From NCBI GenBank assembly GCA_041753075.1, contig JBGSVE010000036.1, positions 25,538 through 89,537 of the forward strand: 64,000 nucleotides of DNA, in the 5' to 3' direction. A program made the position numbers and the translations under genes. Of the stretch, positions 31,247-40,502 are shown piece after piece. Source of the DNA: UBA6163 sp041753075 (GTDB lineage Bacteria > Planctomycetota > Planctomycetia > Pirellulales > Pirellulaceae). The notes below the pieces were generated by a model. The model was not told where the DNA came from, made no database searches, and was given only the letters and a program-made list of their open reading frames with translations. The first letter of the stretch is position 1; every line of letters begins with the position of its first letter.

Positions 31247-33153
31247 GCCGCGATCTCACGGGTTTTAAGGAAGAAATAGCTGACCACAAAAGCCAAAATC
31301 ACATAGCCAAGCGTCGCCACCGCATGACGCATTAGCAACGAACCGAAAATATCAAACCCGCTGGCCGCATACTCCGCCGTTTCGACCATCTTGGGCAAAT
31401 TCGGCAGCGAAGTCGCGATCGCGTCGAGCGTGTAGATCGCGATCGAGTCAACGGTCTTGATCACGGTGTTCGCGACGCTGTCCACATCCAATTGCGTCGT
31501 CATCGCATCCTGGCGCAACAACCGCACCATCGATTCAACCGGTCCACCGCCCATCGATTCGCCGCGATCCATGTAATAGCGAATGTCATAAACTTGTTCA
31601 GCGGTGAATCCAAGCAACACGCAAACTCCGGTTGCAACCATCGCCACCGGGCCGGACAAGAATGTGCTGAACATCACGCCGAACGCGATCACCATCACCA
31701 TTTGCAGCCAGATCGACCCGTAAGATTTTGTCAGGTTCCAACCAAACGATGTTTCGGTCGGGCGCAGGTACACGTTGCTGACCGACGTGCCCAAGTATTG
31801 TTCGCCATCGAGGCATTTGATGATCACATCGAGCCGACCATCTTCGGTAACCAAGTCCTTAAACAAATCCAACTGGCGCGTCTGCTCGCCATCGGTGCCT
31901 TGAATCGTCAGCGGCAACTTTCGCTCGGCAATCTCGTACTCTTGGACGATAAACGTCATCGGTGTGCTTTCGATCTGCTTGCGATCCGGATTTCGCATCG
32001 TGATCGAGCCGTTCAAGCCTGTAACAATGTCACCTTTGACCGACCGATAAGCCCGCAAACCCATTTCCATCGGAATGCCATCGGCGTCGGGATAGCGCTC
32101 CGGAGTGACGTCTTTGAACGTGAAAATCGCCGATCCCAGCGAACCACCTTCCATATATCCATGTTCAAGCCGGCGTGCTCCTTGGGCGACGCCGACCAAT
32201 CGCGACAAACCGGCGCTGCCGTACCCGCCGCTGGCTTTTTCGTTCCCAACGTCGATCCCGGCGTCTTGCAAATTGCCCGCGCGGTCGGTGAAAACCAACG
32301 ATCCGTATGATGGCACGCGGGCTCGCAACGCTCCGGTCGGTTCACCGATGAAATACTTGCCATCGACGGCGCGGACAACGTGCTGGTGGCCGCGAACCAT
32401 GTCCGTTACGCCGAGCGCTTCGCCACCGGGCTGCGCCGGCGGATCAATCGTAAACGTGTGCTCGTGGAATTGGTCATAACTGGTTTTGCCTTCGTACCGT
32501 CCGCCGCTTAGATCTTTTATGTCAGCGACTTCGTGGTCGTGGCGCAGTCCACGCGTGACGAAAAAATAGCTGGCGATTCCCATTGGCACCAACATCAATG
32601 TGCCAACGCCAACAAAACCCAACATGCGTCCCAGCACAATCTCCGTGGCACGGACTGGTTTGGTCACAATCGTGTAGATCGTCTTGCTTTTGATGTCGGC
32701 GGGCAAGCTGAACGTGCTGATGAACAACGCCAACAACAGGATCAAGTAGTTTGTCGCCGTCAAAACAAAGCTGATATACAACCGCGCCGGATCGGAGCTG
32801 CGTGGATCGAGATACCATCCGGCGAACAACAATCCGATCACGAACATTCCAACAACCACCAACACCTTGCGGCGAATCGCTTCCTTGAACGCCAAACGCG
32901 CCAAAGCCCAAACGCGACGTGGCGAAGTTCCGGGGAAATCAAAGCGCACGAAGTCGCGTACGGCTCGTGCGACCGCGTAAAATCCTTCGCCCGGTCCATA
33001 ACGAACCGCCGAGACGACGTAGCCGACCAGCAGCCCGATCAGCACGGCCAGGACAATCAACACGACGCCTTGCAGCAGCGCACTTTCGAGGAACGCGCTG
33101 GGCCGTAGCAACCACTCGGTAAACGACCAAAAGTCTTCAGGTTGAAGCGTCAT
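31243..33153 (-). CDS. ABC transporter permease with large extracytoplasmic domain
   Basis: The 636-residue protein has hydrophobic segments at about 27-50, 95-115 and 125-150 (LLLALFISTFSLPADIKSK), at about 170-195, at about 495-525, and near the C-terminus (VATLGYVILAFVVSYFFLK). ABC-2-type exporters with KTIYTIVTKPVRATEIVLGR-like sequence after the third helix are typical; this loop is thought to contact the ATPase. A soluble insertion of about 290 residues between the membrane segments is unusually large and is of unknown fold. The start overlaps the ATPase stop by one base (TAATG), and its own stop overlaps the next start. Substrate not predictable; export rather than import is expected for the ABC-2 class. 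Confidence 0.85.
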   Translation of the reverse strand: MTLQPEDFWSFTEWLLRPSAFLESALLQGVVLIVLAVLIGLLVGYVVSAVRYGPGEGFYAVARAVRDFVRFDFPGTSPRRVWALARLAFKEAIRRKVLVVVGMFVIGLLFAGWYLDPRSSDPARLYISFVLTATNYLILLLALFISTFSLPADIKSKTIYTIVTKPVRATEIVLGRMLGFVGVGTLMLVPMGIASYFFVTRGLRHDHEVADIKDLSGGRYEGKTSYDQFHEHTFTIDPPAQPGGEALGVTDMVRGHQHVVRAVDGKYFIGEPTGALRARVPSYGSLVFTDRAGNLQDAGIDVGNEKASGGYGSAGLSRLVGVAQGARRLEHGYMEGGSLGSAIFTFKDVTPERYPDADGIPMEMGLRAYRSVKGDIVTGLNGSITMRNPDRKQIESTPMTFIVQEYEIAERKLPLTIQGTDGEQTRQLDLFKDLVTEDGRLDVIIKCLDGEQYLGTSVSNVYLRPTETSFGWNLTKSYGSIWLQMVMVIAFGVMFSTFLSGPVAMVATGVCVLLGFTAEQVYDIRYYMDRGESMGGGPVESMVRLLRQDAMTTQLDVDSVANTVIKTVDSIAIYTLDAIATSLPNLPKMVETAEYAASGFDIFGSLLMRHAVATLGYVILAFVVSYFFLKTREIAA

Positions 33154-34139
33154 TAACTTGCCGCTCCCGTTTGGTCACTGGCATCGGCATCCGACGAAAC
33201 GCGACGAGCACCGGGGCGACGTTCGCTTTCGCGGACGATGTTCAAGAACAAATCTTCCATCGTCGCCGTCGGATTGTCGATCGACTCGACCGTGCCGCCG
33301 TGACGGCGAATTACATCCGCGATTTCTTGCTTGGCCGCGTCGGTCAAGCCGCGGGCGTGAACTTCGGTAACGTCTTGGACCTTGAGCAATTCAGCGACGC
33401 GGCCAAGTTCCTTCAATTCGCCTTGGTGCAAAATCGCCACCCTGTCGCAAACGTCTTGAACGTCGGCCAATTGGTGACTGCACAACAAAACCGTCTTGCC
33501 CTGGTCGCGCAGATTCAGAATCAAATCCTTCATCTCGCGAGTTCCGATTGGGTCCAATCCGGTTGTTGGTTCGTCGAGCAAAATCAGATCAGGATCGTTG
33601 ATCAAGGCTTGGGCCAAGCCGACGCGGCGAGTCATCCCTTTGCTGTATTCGCGAAGTTGGCGATGGCGTGCGTTTTGCAAACCGACCAATTTAACGAGGT
33701 GGTCAATGCGGCGTTTGCGTTCGGCACCGGACAGGTCAAACAGCCGACCATAGAAGTCGAGCGTTTCGTCGGTGGTCAGGAATTTGTAAAGATACGATTC
33801 TTCGGGCAGGTAACCGATCCGCTCGTTCTTGCTGGTTTCAGTCGCGTCCTGGTCGAACACGAGCACCCGTCCGCTGGTCGGAAACAACAACCCGAGGATC
33901 AGCTTGATCGTCGTTGACTTGCCGCTGCCGTTGGGCCCGAGCAATCCGAAGATTTCGCCTTTGCGGACTTCAATGTCGAGCGATTTAAGTGCGGAAACCT
34001 TCTTGCGACCCCAGAAATCGCGGTAAACCTTGCTCAGATTACGCGTCTCGATCACGACGTCTTGGGAAGTCGAAGCGGGGGATTTGGTGGGCGAAACAAG
34101 ACCGTCCGCGACGGCGGGGGATTCAGTAGACACAGGCAC
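33153..34139 (-). CDS. ABC transporter ATP-binding protein
   Basis: The 328-residue protein has Walker A GLLGPNGSGKSTTIK, Q-loop region YLPEESYLYKFLT, the ABC signature in LREYSKGMTRRVGLAQ, Walker B LILLDEPTTGLDP and the H-loop in LLCSHQLADV. A C-terminal extension (about 245-328) follows, as in ATPases of ABC-2 exporters. The N-terminal 30 residues are Ser/Thr/Pro-rich and dispensable-looking. It is the first gene of a three-gene operon with the permease (1-bp overlap) and the membrane-anchored protein. The upstream gap to folC (34140-34330) is shared with that divergent gene. Confidence 0.95.
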   Translation of the reverse strand: MPVSTESPAVADGLVSPTKSPASTSQDVVIETRNLSKVYRDFWGRKKVSALKSLDIEVRKGEIFGLLGPNGSGKSTTIKLILGLLFPTSGRVLVFDQDATETSKNERIGYLPEESYLYKFLTTDETLDFYGRLFDLSGAERKRRIDHLVKLVGLQNARHRQLREYSKGMTRRVGLAQALINDPDLILLDEPTTGLDPIGTREMKDLILNLRDQGKTVLLCSHQLADVQDVCDRVAILHQGELKELGRVAELLKVQDVTEVHARGLTDAAKQEIADVIRRHGGTVESIDNPTATMEDLFLNIVRESERRPGARRVSSDADASDQTGAAS

Positions 34140-34330
34140 ACATCAACGGAGGAGTGAATTAGAACTCGCAAATTACGTTCTGCCGACGATTTTGGTTCGC
34201 CGTCCGATGGTCTTCTGACCACATTCGTTACTATGGCAAATCACGCCCAAGGCGACCAGTGGCTGGGGCGTTGCGGTTTCGCCCGCGACGGTGCTTGCCA
34301 GTCGCCCCGGAAAACGCCAAAACTGGCCTC

Positions 34331-35701
34331 ATGGCAACCCAACTGGACAACGACGCCTACGCCGATGCCGTCGCCTATCTTTACCAACGCATCAACTACG
34401 AACGCACCGCGGACACCGCTCCGTATCCGTTTCGGTTGCGACGGATGCGGGCGTTGTTGGACCACTTTGATCTGGCGGGCGTCGCCGGTCAATCAATTCC
34501 CGTCGTTCATATCGCAGGCACCAAGGGCAAAGGCAGCACCGCGACGATGGTCGCCGAAATGCTTTCTGCCGCCGGGCTGCGAACCGGGCTTTACACCTCG
34601 CCGCATCTGCTGCGATTGGAGGAACGGTTCACCGTCAACGGCCAATTGCCAACGGCTGATGAAGTCGTCGCGCTGGTGCAAATGCTACGCCCCGAGTGCG
34701 ATCGGATGGCGGCCAGCGATTTGGGCGAGGTGACGTTTTTCGAGCTGACGACGGCGCTGGCGCTGCTGCATTTTCGCAAGTCTCGCTGCGACGCCGTGGT
34801 GCTCGAAGTCGGCCTGGGCGGACGCCTGGACAGCACCAACGTTTGCTTTCCGGCCGTGACGGCAATCACGTCGATCGGCCTGGATCACCAACACATTCTT
34901 GGCCATTCGCTGGCGGAAATCGCTTGGCAAAAGGCCGGAATTTTGAAGCCCGGCGTGCCGCTGGTCAGCGCCGTCGCCGATTCCGAACCGCGCAACGTGA
35001 TCGCCGCTGTGGCCCGCGAAAAACACGTCCCGCTGTTTGCGATTGGCGATGCGTGGGATGTGAATTTGTCCGAGCCGACGGGGGCTGCGGCAATTCACGA
35101 TTCTTGGGAAATGAAGTTTGATTTTCAAAGCCGGCGTGATCCGCTGCGAATGCGAACCGGTTGGCAATTACCGCTCGACGGCGAGCACCAATGTCGCAAT
35201 GCGGCCGTGGCCTGCGCGATCGTTGATCTGCTGGCTCCGCGCGTGGCGATCGAACTTGCTGTCCAACGGACGGCGCTGGCAAACATCTCGATTCCAACGC
35301 GGATCGAGCGGTTTCGCCTTGGCAATGACCGCGATCTGATTCTTGACGCATCGCACAATGTTGATTCGATCGATGCACTTTGCCGCTGTGTTTCGCGGCG
35401 TGCGAAAAATCGTCCGGTGATGATCGTGTTTGGTACCAGCCGCGACAAGGATTTTCGCCCCATGCTCGATCGGCTGGCCGAGGTGGCGGACCACCTTGTG
35501 TTGACCCGTTACCACGCCAATCCAAGATACCGCGAGCCGACGGAATTGCTGGCCGCAATGCCAACCGGCGTGACTGCCGAGATCGATGAGCAACCGATTG
35601 ATGCTGTGCAACGGGCAATCCGCCGCGTCACCGGGCCGCATTTGGTCGTCATTTGCGGTTCGTTTTTTTTGGCCGCCGAAATTCTCCCCACGTTGACGTA
35701 G
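34331..35701 (+). CDS. folC: Folylpolyglutamate synthase / dihydrofolate synthase
   Basis: It adds glutamate to folates and possibly to dihydropteroate. The start is placed at the ATG at 34331 (MATQLDNDAYADAV), giving 456 residues; the frame extends to 34259, but the extra 24 residues are not family-like. The P-loop HIAGTKGKGSTATMVA is followed by GLYTSPHLLRLEERF, which is diagnostic for FolC. EVGLGGRLDSTN, SIGLDHQHILG and KAGILKPGVP follow in Mur-ligase order. The C-terminal domain has LILDASHNVDS and VFGTSRDKDF. It is divergent from the ABC operon and convergent with the E2 gene. Confidence 0.95.
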   Translation: MATQLDNDAYADAVAYLYQRINYERTADTAPYPFRLRRMRALLDHFDLAGVAGQSIPVVHIAGTKGKGSTATMVAEMLSAAGLRTGLYTSPHLLRLEERFTVNGQLPTADEVVALVQMLRPECDRMAASDLGEVTFFELTTALALLHFRKSRCDAVVLEVGLGGRLDSTNVCFPAVTAITSIGLDHQHILGHSLAEIAWQKAGILKPGVPLVSAVADSEPRNVIAAVAREKHVPLFAIGDAWDVNLSEPTGAAAIHDSWEMKFDFQSRRDPLRMRTGWQLPLDGEHQCRNAAVACAIVDLLAPRVAIELAVQRTALANISIPTRIERFRLGNDRDLILDASHNVDSIDALCRCVSRRAKNRPVMIVFGTSRDKDFRPMLDRLAEVADHLVLTRYHANPRYREPTELLAAMPTGVTAEIDEQPIDAVQRAIRRVTGPHLVVICGSFFLAAEILPTLT

Positions 35702-35765
35702 TGTTGGGCCGTTGGCCTGGCAGTTATCACAAGTTGAACTACGCCGAAGGCGTTAAAGCACTTAG

Positions 35766-35795
35766 CCGGTGGTCGAGCGAAGCGAACACCACCGG
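35766..35795. terminator. Hairpin between convergent folC and E2 genes
   Basis: CCGGTGGT at 35766-35773 pairs perfectly with ACCACCGG at 35788-35795 across a 14-base loop. A second small stem, ACGCC-GAA-GGCGT, lies just upstream (about 35741-35753). Neither has a clear U-run, so the class is uncertain: bidirectional terminator or REP-like repeat. Confidence 0.45.
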
Positions 35796-35802
35796 AAAAC
35801 TT

Positions 35803-37263
35803 TCAAAGCGCCAGCAGCAGACGACTTGGGGCTTCGAGATAACTGATCACGTCGTTGAGGAACCGGGCCGCCGTGCCACCGTCCACCAGCCGGTGGTCGT
35901 ACGACAAGCTCAGCGGCATCATCAACCGAGCCTTGATCGAATCGTCAGGCATCACGACCGGCAACTTGCGGCTGCGTCCCACCAACAAAATCGCCACCTC
36001 GGGAATGTTGACGATTGGCGTACTGTATTGGCCACCAATCGCACCGAGGTTGCTGATCGTGAACGTGCCGCCGCGCAAGTCGCTGACCCCAAATTGGCCG
36101 CCGCGAACCTTGCCCGCCATCTCCGCCAACGCTCGCGTAATGTCCGGAATGCCCATGCGATCGACGTTGCGCAAGACCGGTACGACCAATCCGTTTTCGG
36201 TATCAACGGCGATGCCGACGTTGACATATTCCTTATAGACAATTTGCTCGTTTTCCGTGTCCAATGCCGCATTCAGGTCGGGATGATGCTTGAGCGCCGT
36301 GGCGATCGCTTTGATCAAAAACGGCATTGTCGTCAACTTCAAACCCTGGGCCGCATAATCGTCTTTACTCGATTGGCGAAGTCGTTCCAGATCGCTGATG
36401 TCCGCATCGTCAAAATTGGTCACACGCGGAACCGTCGACCAACTGGCGTGCATCTTGGCGGAGATCGTCTTGCGAATCTTGGTCATCCGCTCGACGCGAA
36501 TCGGACCGTAATCGTCGCTGGCCGTCGCCGTGCTGCTGGGTGGAGCGGCCGACGGTGCCGCCAACGATGATGAAGCCGCCGACGGAGCGGACGAACGCAC
36601 CGCTTGGCTGGCTTGGCGAACGACGGCAAGCACATCGTCGCGCGTGATTCGACCGCCCTCACCGCTGCCGCTGACCTTGCCAAGATCGACGCCAACTTCA
36701 CGGGCCAACCGACGGACCGCCGGCCCCGCCGCAATCACTTCGGCGCTATCGGTAACGGACACCGGTGGGGCAACCGGAGCTTTGGCAACCGGAGCCGGTT
36801 TCGCGGGTGCTGGTTCTTTCGCCGGTGCGGGTGCTGAGGCAACCGCTGGCGCTGGTGACTTTGCGGCCGGTGCGGGCTCAACCGTTTTAGCGGCTTCGGC
36901 CGGTTTGGCGGCTTCGGCTGGCTTCGGCGGCTCGGCTGGTTTTGCAGCTTCGGTGCGCTTTGCAGGTTCGGCGGGTTCTGCAGATTCGGCGGGTTTTTCG
37001 GCCGACGGCGCAGTGCCACCGACCGCTTCGACTTCAATCAATGCACCGCCAATTGGCACCGAATCACCGGTTTTGACCAGGATTTTTGTGACTTTTCCCG
37101 CAGCCGAAGCGGGCACGGGAACGGTTGCCTTGTCGGTTTCGACTTCGACAATATCTTGGCCGTCTTTAATGACATCGCCAACCTTCACAAAGATGTCAAG
37201 GATGTCCCCCGATTCGATCCCGTCACCAAGTTCAGGGAGCTTGATTTCGACTGCGTTGGCCAT
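35803..37263 (-). CDS. Dihydrolipoamide acyltransferase (E2) of a 2-oxoacid dehydrogenase complex
   Basis: The start is at the ATG at 37263 (MANAVEIKLPELGDGI); an upstream in-frame ATG at 37314 would add 17 residues that do not fit the family. Of 486 residues, about 1-78 form a lipoyl domain with the lipoyl-lysine in VEVETDKATVPV. Then comes a long Ala/Pro/Lys/Glu linker (about 80-165) and an E1/E3-binding domain (about 175-210, PAVRRLAREVGVDL ... GGRITRDDV). A catalytic CAT domain (about 255-486) carries the HxxxDG motif in YDHRLVDGGTAARFL. It transfers acyl groups from lipoamide to CoA. Pyruvate is the likeliest substrate (aceF/pdhC type), but E1 and E3 are not in the window. Confidence 0.93.
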   Translation of the reverse strand: MANAVEIKLPELGDGIESGDILDIFVKVGDVIKDGQDIVEVETDKATVPVPASAAGKVTKILVKTGDSVPIGGALIEVEAVGGTAPSAEKPAESAEPAEPAKRTEAAKPAEPPKPAEAAKPAEAAKTVEPAPAAKSPAPAVASAPAPAKEPAPAKPAPVAKAPVAPPVSVTDSAEVIAAGPAVRRLAREVGVDLGKVSGSGEGGRITRDDVLAVVRQASQAVRSSAPSAASSSLAAPSAAPPSSTATASDDYGPIRVERMTKIRKTISAKMHASWSTVPRVTNFDDADISDLERLRQSSKDDYAAQGLKLTTMPFLIKAIATALKHHPDLNAALDTENEQIVYKEYVNVGIAVDTENGLVVPVLRNVDRMGIPDITRALAEMAGKVRGGQFGVSDLRGGTFTISNLGAIGGQYSTPIVNIPEVAILLVGRSRKLPVVMPDDSIKARLMMPLSLSYDHRLVDGGTAARFLNDVISYLEAPSRLLLAL

Positions 37264-37684
37264 GTGCAAATAAAGCTCAGAGTAATGTGGAATTTCGACA
37301 GCGCAGCATAACATGAAGCGGAGGCGAATGGGACTGGTCCGCGATCGATACCGCCGTCATCACTGGCGCGCGAATTCAGATGAACCGTCGGTGGTTGTTA
37401 CAACCGTCATGGGCTGTAACGGCAGCACAAAGAGTCCACCCAAATGAGCCATTTTTCCTTGGCGTTACAGATTACGTGGTTAACGCTTCTTGCAGAGTCG
37501 ATGTAGACGGTGCATCGCGTTCTTCTTCGCTCGTCCGCACCTCTTACCACGCTCTTTGTTCGAGTGTGAGTTTAACCAAGGGGCGAGGCGTAAAAGAAAC
37601 GATGAGAGCGGCCGCCCTGTGGGGGGTAGTGCCGGTTGCTACGTCCTGTCAATCCAACGCAAGAATAACCTCGGAGAATTTACT
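37264..37684. promoter_or_regulatory. Long upstream region of the YTV wall protein
   Basis: This 421-bp gene-free stretch lies between the divergent E2 and YTV genes. A short dyad, GGTTGTTACAACC, is at 37393-37405 and could be an operator. The segment just before the gene ends in AACCTCGGAGAATTTACT, which puts a good GGAG ribosome site about 9 bases before the ATG at 37685. I could not assign -35/-10 boxes with confidence. The length would leave room for a long leader RNA. Confidence 0.45.
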
Positions 37685-39298
37685 ATGAAAAGGCTGTGGA
37701 TCATTCCCGCCTTGGCGATCACGACGATCGCTTCGGGAACACAATCAGCTCGCGCCGCTTATTGCGGCGCGATCAGCTACCAAAACTGTGGTAGCTGTGG
37801 TGACGGTGCCGCTATGGAAGGTGCAGTGGTCGAAGGCGACATGGCCGCAGAAGGCTATGGCGTTTCGTCCGCACCATCCGCTGGTGGTTCCTACACTGTA
37901 ATGCGAACCGTTCGTGAAACCGTATACGAGCAACAACAAGTTACTCGTTATCGTTCACGCAACGAAACGTACTACGAAGACCAAGTGATCAACGAAACCG
38001 TCATGGTTCCTGAGACCACTTCGCGTGAAGTTCAATACACGGTGATGGTGCCAGTGTCTGAGCAAAAGAGCCGCACGATCAACTACACGGTCAATGTGCC
38101 CGTGTACGAGACGAAGACTCGCACGATCAACTACACCGTTCAAAAGCCAGTGTACGAAACGCACTCGAAGACGATCAACTACACGGTGATGAAGCCTGTG
38201 TACGAGACCCACTCGAAGACGATCAACTACACGGTTCAAAAACCTGTTTACGAAACCAAGACCAAGACGATCAACTACACCGTCAACGTTCCGGTTTACG
38301 AGACCAAGACTCGCACGACCAACTACACGGTCATGAAGCCCGTGTACGAAACCAAGACCCGCACGATCAACTACACCGTTTACAACAACGTTGTGGAAAA
38401 TCATGTCCGCACGGAAAACTACACCGTCACCAAGCCAGTCCAAGAAACCCAGACGATTCAAGTCAAGGGTGGACATTGGGACACGATCACCGAATCGATC
38501 CCCGGCCCGATGGTAAATCGTACCGTTCGCGAACCAGGTACTTGGACGTTTGACCCATCAACTTGCAAGAACGTTTATTGCCCAGGCGCTTGCCGCACCG
38601 AGTGCGTACAGTGCCCACCCAAGACGGTCTGCAAGAAGGTTTGGGTTCCAACCTGCGAATCGAAGGACATCTGCGTCACCAAGTACGTTAAGGAGTGCCT
38701 GACACGCGAAGTGCCATACACAACTTGCAAGCGAGTTCCAGAATGCCGCACCAAGAGCTGTGAATACACTGTGTGTCACATGGTTCCTGAATGCCGCACC
38801 AAGACTTGCAACTACACCGTGTGCAAGATGGTTCCAGAATGCCGCACCAAGTCTTGCAACTACACCGTTTGTCACATGACAACCGAGTGCCGTAGCAAGG
38901 TTTGCAACTACACCACCTGCAAGATGGTTGCTGAGTGCCGTAGCAAGGTTTGCAACTACACGACCTGCCGTATGGAAACCGAATGCCGTCAAAAGACGTG
39001 CAACTACACGGTTTGCCACATGACAACCGAGTGCCGTAGCAAGGTTTGCAACTACACCGTCTGCAAGATGGTTCCTGAATGCCGCACCAAGACCGTTTGC
39101 AGCACAACGTGCCGCAAAGAATGCGTCCAAAAGACCATCAAGGTTGCTAAGTGCCGCAAGGTTTGCGAACCGTACACCGTCACCGTGTGCGTTCCAAAGG
39201 TTGTTTGCAAAGAAGTTCCAGTAACCGTGTGTGCTCCCGCACCAGCTTGCTGCCCAGCTCCCGCATCGTCGTCAGACGCTTGCGGTTGCGGTTGCTAG
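37685..39298 (+). CDS. YTV-repeat cysteine-rich cell wall protein
   Basis: The start is at 37685, with a strong GGAG site; 537 residues. The N-terminus is a signal peptide (MKRLWIIPALAITTIASG ... SARA). After a Gly/Ala-rich part, residues 118-259 form nine 16-residue repeats of the type YTVxxPVYETKTRTIN. After a spacer with Cys pairs, residues 345-472 form eight 16-residue repeats of the type YTVCKMVPECRTKTCN with three Cys each. The C-terminus is very Cys-rich (CGCGC). YTV-domain Cys-rich proteins are known from Rhodopirellula baltica, where they are associated with the proteinaceous cell wall, and disulfide cross-linking is the assumed role. Codon choice is strongly biased (AAG, AAC, TAC, ACC), as expected for high expression. 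A terminator follows. Confidence 0.93.
   Translation: MKRLWIIPALAITTIASGTQSARAAYCGAISYQNCGSCGDGAAMEGAVVEGDMAAEGYGVSSAPSAGGSYTVMRTVRETVYEQQQVTRYRSRNETYYEDQVINETVMVPETTSREVQYTVMVPVSEQKSRTINYTVNVPVYETKTRTINYTVQKPVYETHSKTINYTVMKPVYETHSKTINYTVQKPVYETKTKTINYTVNVPVYETKTRTTNYTVMKPVYETKTRTINYTVYNNVVENHVRTENYTVTKPVQETQTIQVKGGHWDTITESIPGPMVNRTVREPGTWTFDPSTCKNVYCPGACRTECVQCPPKTVCKKVWVPTCESKDICVTKYVKECLTREVPYTTCKRVPECRTKSCEYTVCHMVPECRTKTCNYTVCKMVPECRTKSCNYTVCHMTTECRSKVCNYTTCKMVAECRSKVCNYTTCRMETECRQKTCNYTVCHMTTECRSKVCNYTVCKMVPECRTKTVCSTTCRKECVQKTIKVAKCRKVCEPYTVTVCVPKVVCKEVPVTVCAPAPACCPAPASSSDACGCGC
38036..38461 (+). repeat. Nine Cys-free 48-bp YTV repeats
   Basis: The units start at 38036 and then every 48 bp, the last at 38420. 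The core is YTV-x-x-PVYETKT-R/K-TIN; two units have HS instead of KT. The eighth (YTVYNNVVENHVRTEN) and ninth are diverged. No cysteine occurs in the array. Confidence 0.9.
38717..39100 (+). repeat. Eight Cys-rich 48-bp YTV repeats
   Basis: The units start at 38717 and then every 48 bp, the last at 39053. The core is YTVCKMVPECRTKTCN with cysteines at unit positions 4, 11 and 15. The first (YTTCKRVPECRTKSCE) and last units are diverged. The period is the same as in the Cys-free array upstream. Confidence 0.9.
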
Positions 39299-39377
39299 TT
39301 TAGGCGTCGGTGGGTGGTGAGATCGAATCTAGCCAACCCCACCGCACCATCAGTCGAGGATTGCAGGACGCTCTTTA

Positions 39378-39415
39378 GAGGGCGGTATTCGGTTCGCCGG
39401 ATACCGCCCTCTTTT
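39378..39415 (+). terminator. Rho-independent terminator after the YTV gene
   Basis: A perfect 11-bp stem, GAGGGCGGTAT (39378-39388) with ATACCGCCCTC (39401-39411), has a 12-base loop and is followed by TTTT. It lies 80 bp after the YTV stop and before the convergent thiL gene. Confidence 0.85.
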
Positions 39416-39441
39416 CGTATTGGTATGCAGGGCGGCTGATA

Positions 39442-40374
39442 CTACGCCTGCGCATGCCGCCGCTCACCGTGGACAAATCCGCTTGGTGACAAACGCTTCA
39501 TGTCGCCCGCCGTGCGGCTCCATAAACCGGTCCGGCCAATAAATGTGCCGATCCGGTGCAACGACATGTTCGGTTTCGCCGCAACCATTTCGCTGAACTC
39601 GCCAGCGTCCATTGCCAAGATTAACTCAAAATCTTCTCCATCGCCCAGTGCATGTTCAATCGCCGGTCGTCCGCCGTTGGCCGCACTTCGCTTTACCGCA
39701 TCGTCGTGAATCGGAATCGCATCGAGATCCAATTCCGCCCCGACTCCGCTGGCGGCGCACAAGCGGTCAAGGTCCAGTGACAACCCGTCGCTGATATCCA
39801 TCGCGGCGTGAACGTCGATCAATTCGCGCAGCCGCAGCGTCAACTCAATCCGCGGCAGCGGGCGCAAGTGGCGGCCCAGCAAACTGCCGCCGACCGGACC
39901 GGTAACGACGATCGCGTCGCCCTCGCGGGCACCACTGCGCAACCACGCTCCGCCGCTTGGCACAGTTCCCAGCAACGTGATCGAAATCGAAAGCGGACCT
40001 TCGTAAACCGAAATATCGCCACCGGCAATCGCGACTCCGAACTCGCTTGCGCACTGAAGAATGCCTTCGTACAGCGCGGCCGCAGTGCGTGTTGCGTCGA
40101 TGCTCGGTAGCGCTAACGTGACCAGCGCCGCAATCGGTTTGCCGCCCATCGCCGCGATGTCGCTGAGGTTCACGGCCAACGATTTGTAACCAATGTCGCC
40201 AAGTGAATGTTCGCCGACGACAAAATCAACTTGGTCGATGATCGCATCGGTGGTTGCGACCAATTGGTTACCCGGCGGTATATCGATGATTGCCGCATCG
40301 TCGCCAATACCAACGGCGACTTGAGGCAAGGCCCGCGTGCGACCGCGCAGCCAGGCCAAAAAACTATGTTCCAT
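39442..40374 (-). CDS. thiL: Thiamine-monophosphate kinase
   Basis: It phosphorylates thiamine monophosphate to thiamine pyrophosphate, the last step of cofactor synthesis. The protein is 310 residues, the usual length. Family motifs: VGIGDDAAII near the N-terminus (metal/ATP site), TTDAIIDQVDFVV, YKSLAVNLSDIAAMGGKP, the substrate-loop region AIAGGDISVYEGPLSISIT, GPVGGSLLGR, MDISDGLSLDL and LGDGEDFELILA. It starts with MEHSFLAWLRGR at 40374 and is divergent from the aldehyde dehydrogenase gene. Thiamine pyrophosphate is the E1 cofactor of the complex whose E2 is nearby, though no operon link is visible. Confidence 0.95.
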   Translation of the reverse strand: MEHSFLAWLRGRTRALPQVAVGIGDDAAIIDIPPGNQLVATTDAIIDQVDFVVGEHSLGDIGYKSLAVNLSDIAAMGGKPIAALVTLALPSIDATRTAAALYEGILQCASEFGVAIAGGDISVYEGPLSISITLLGTVPSGGAWLRSGAREGDAIVVTGPVGGSLLGRHLRPLPRIELTLRLRELIDVHAAMDISDGLSLDLDRLCAASGVGAELDLDAIPIHDDAVKRSAANGGRPAIEHALGDGEDFELILAMDAGEFSEMVAAKPNMSLHRIGTFIGRTGLWSRTAGDMKRLSPSGFVHGERRHAQA

Positions 40375-40502
40375 GAGAATCGTTGAACCACGTTGAGGTG
40401 CCGGACACTTTTTTACCGCTGGCGAAGCGATACAATGACGGAGTCGATCGCAGACTCATCCGTCGAGCCGCTTCACGCCATTCACTCCGCAGGATTGTTC
40501 TC

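Noticed and set aside
38036..39100. Regular 48-bp direct repeats that might suggest a CRISPR-like array
   Set aside because: The repeats are contiguous without unique spacers and encode an in-frame 16-residue protein repeat.
38558..39130. Minus-strand open frame of 190 codons across the YTV repeats
   Set aside because: Antisense to the YTV repeat arrays; its own periodicity simply mirrors them.
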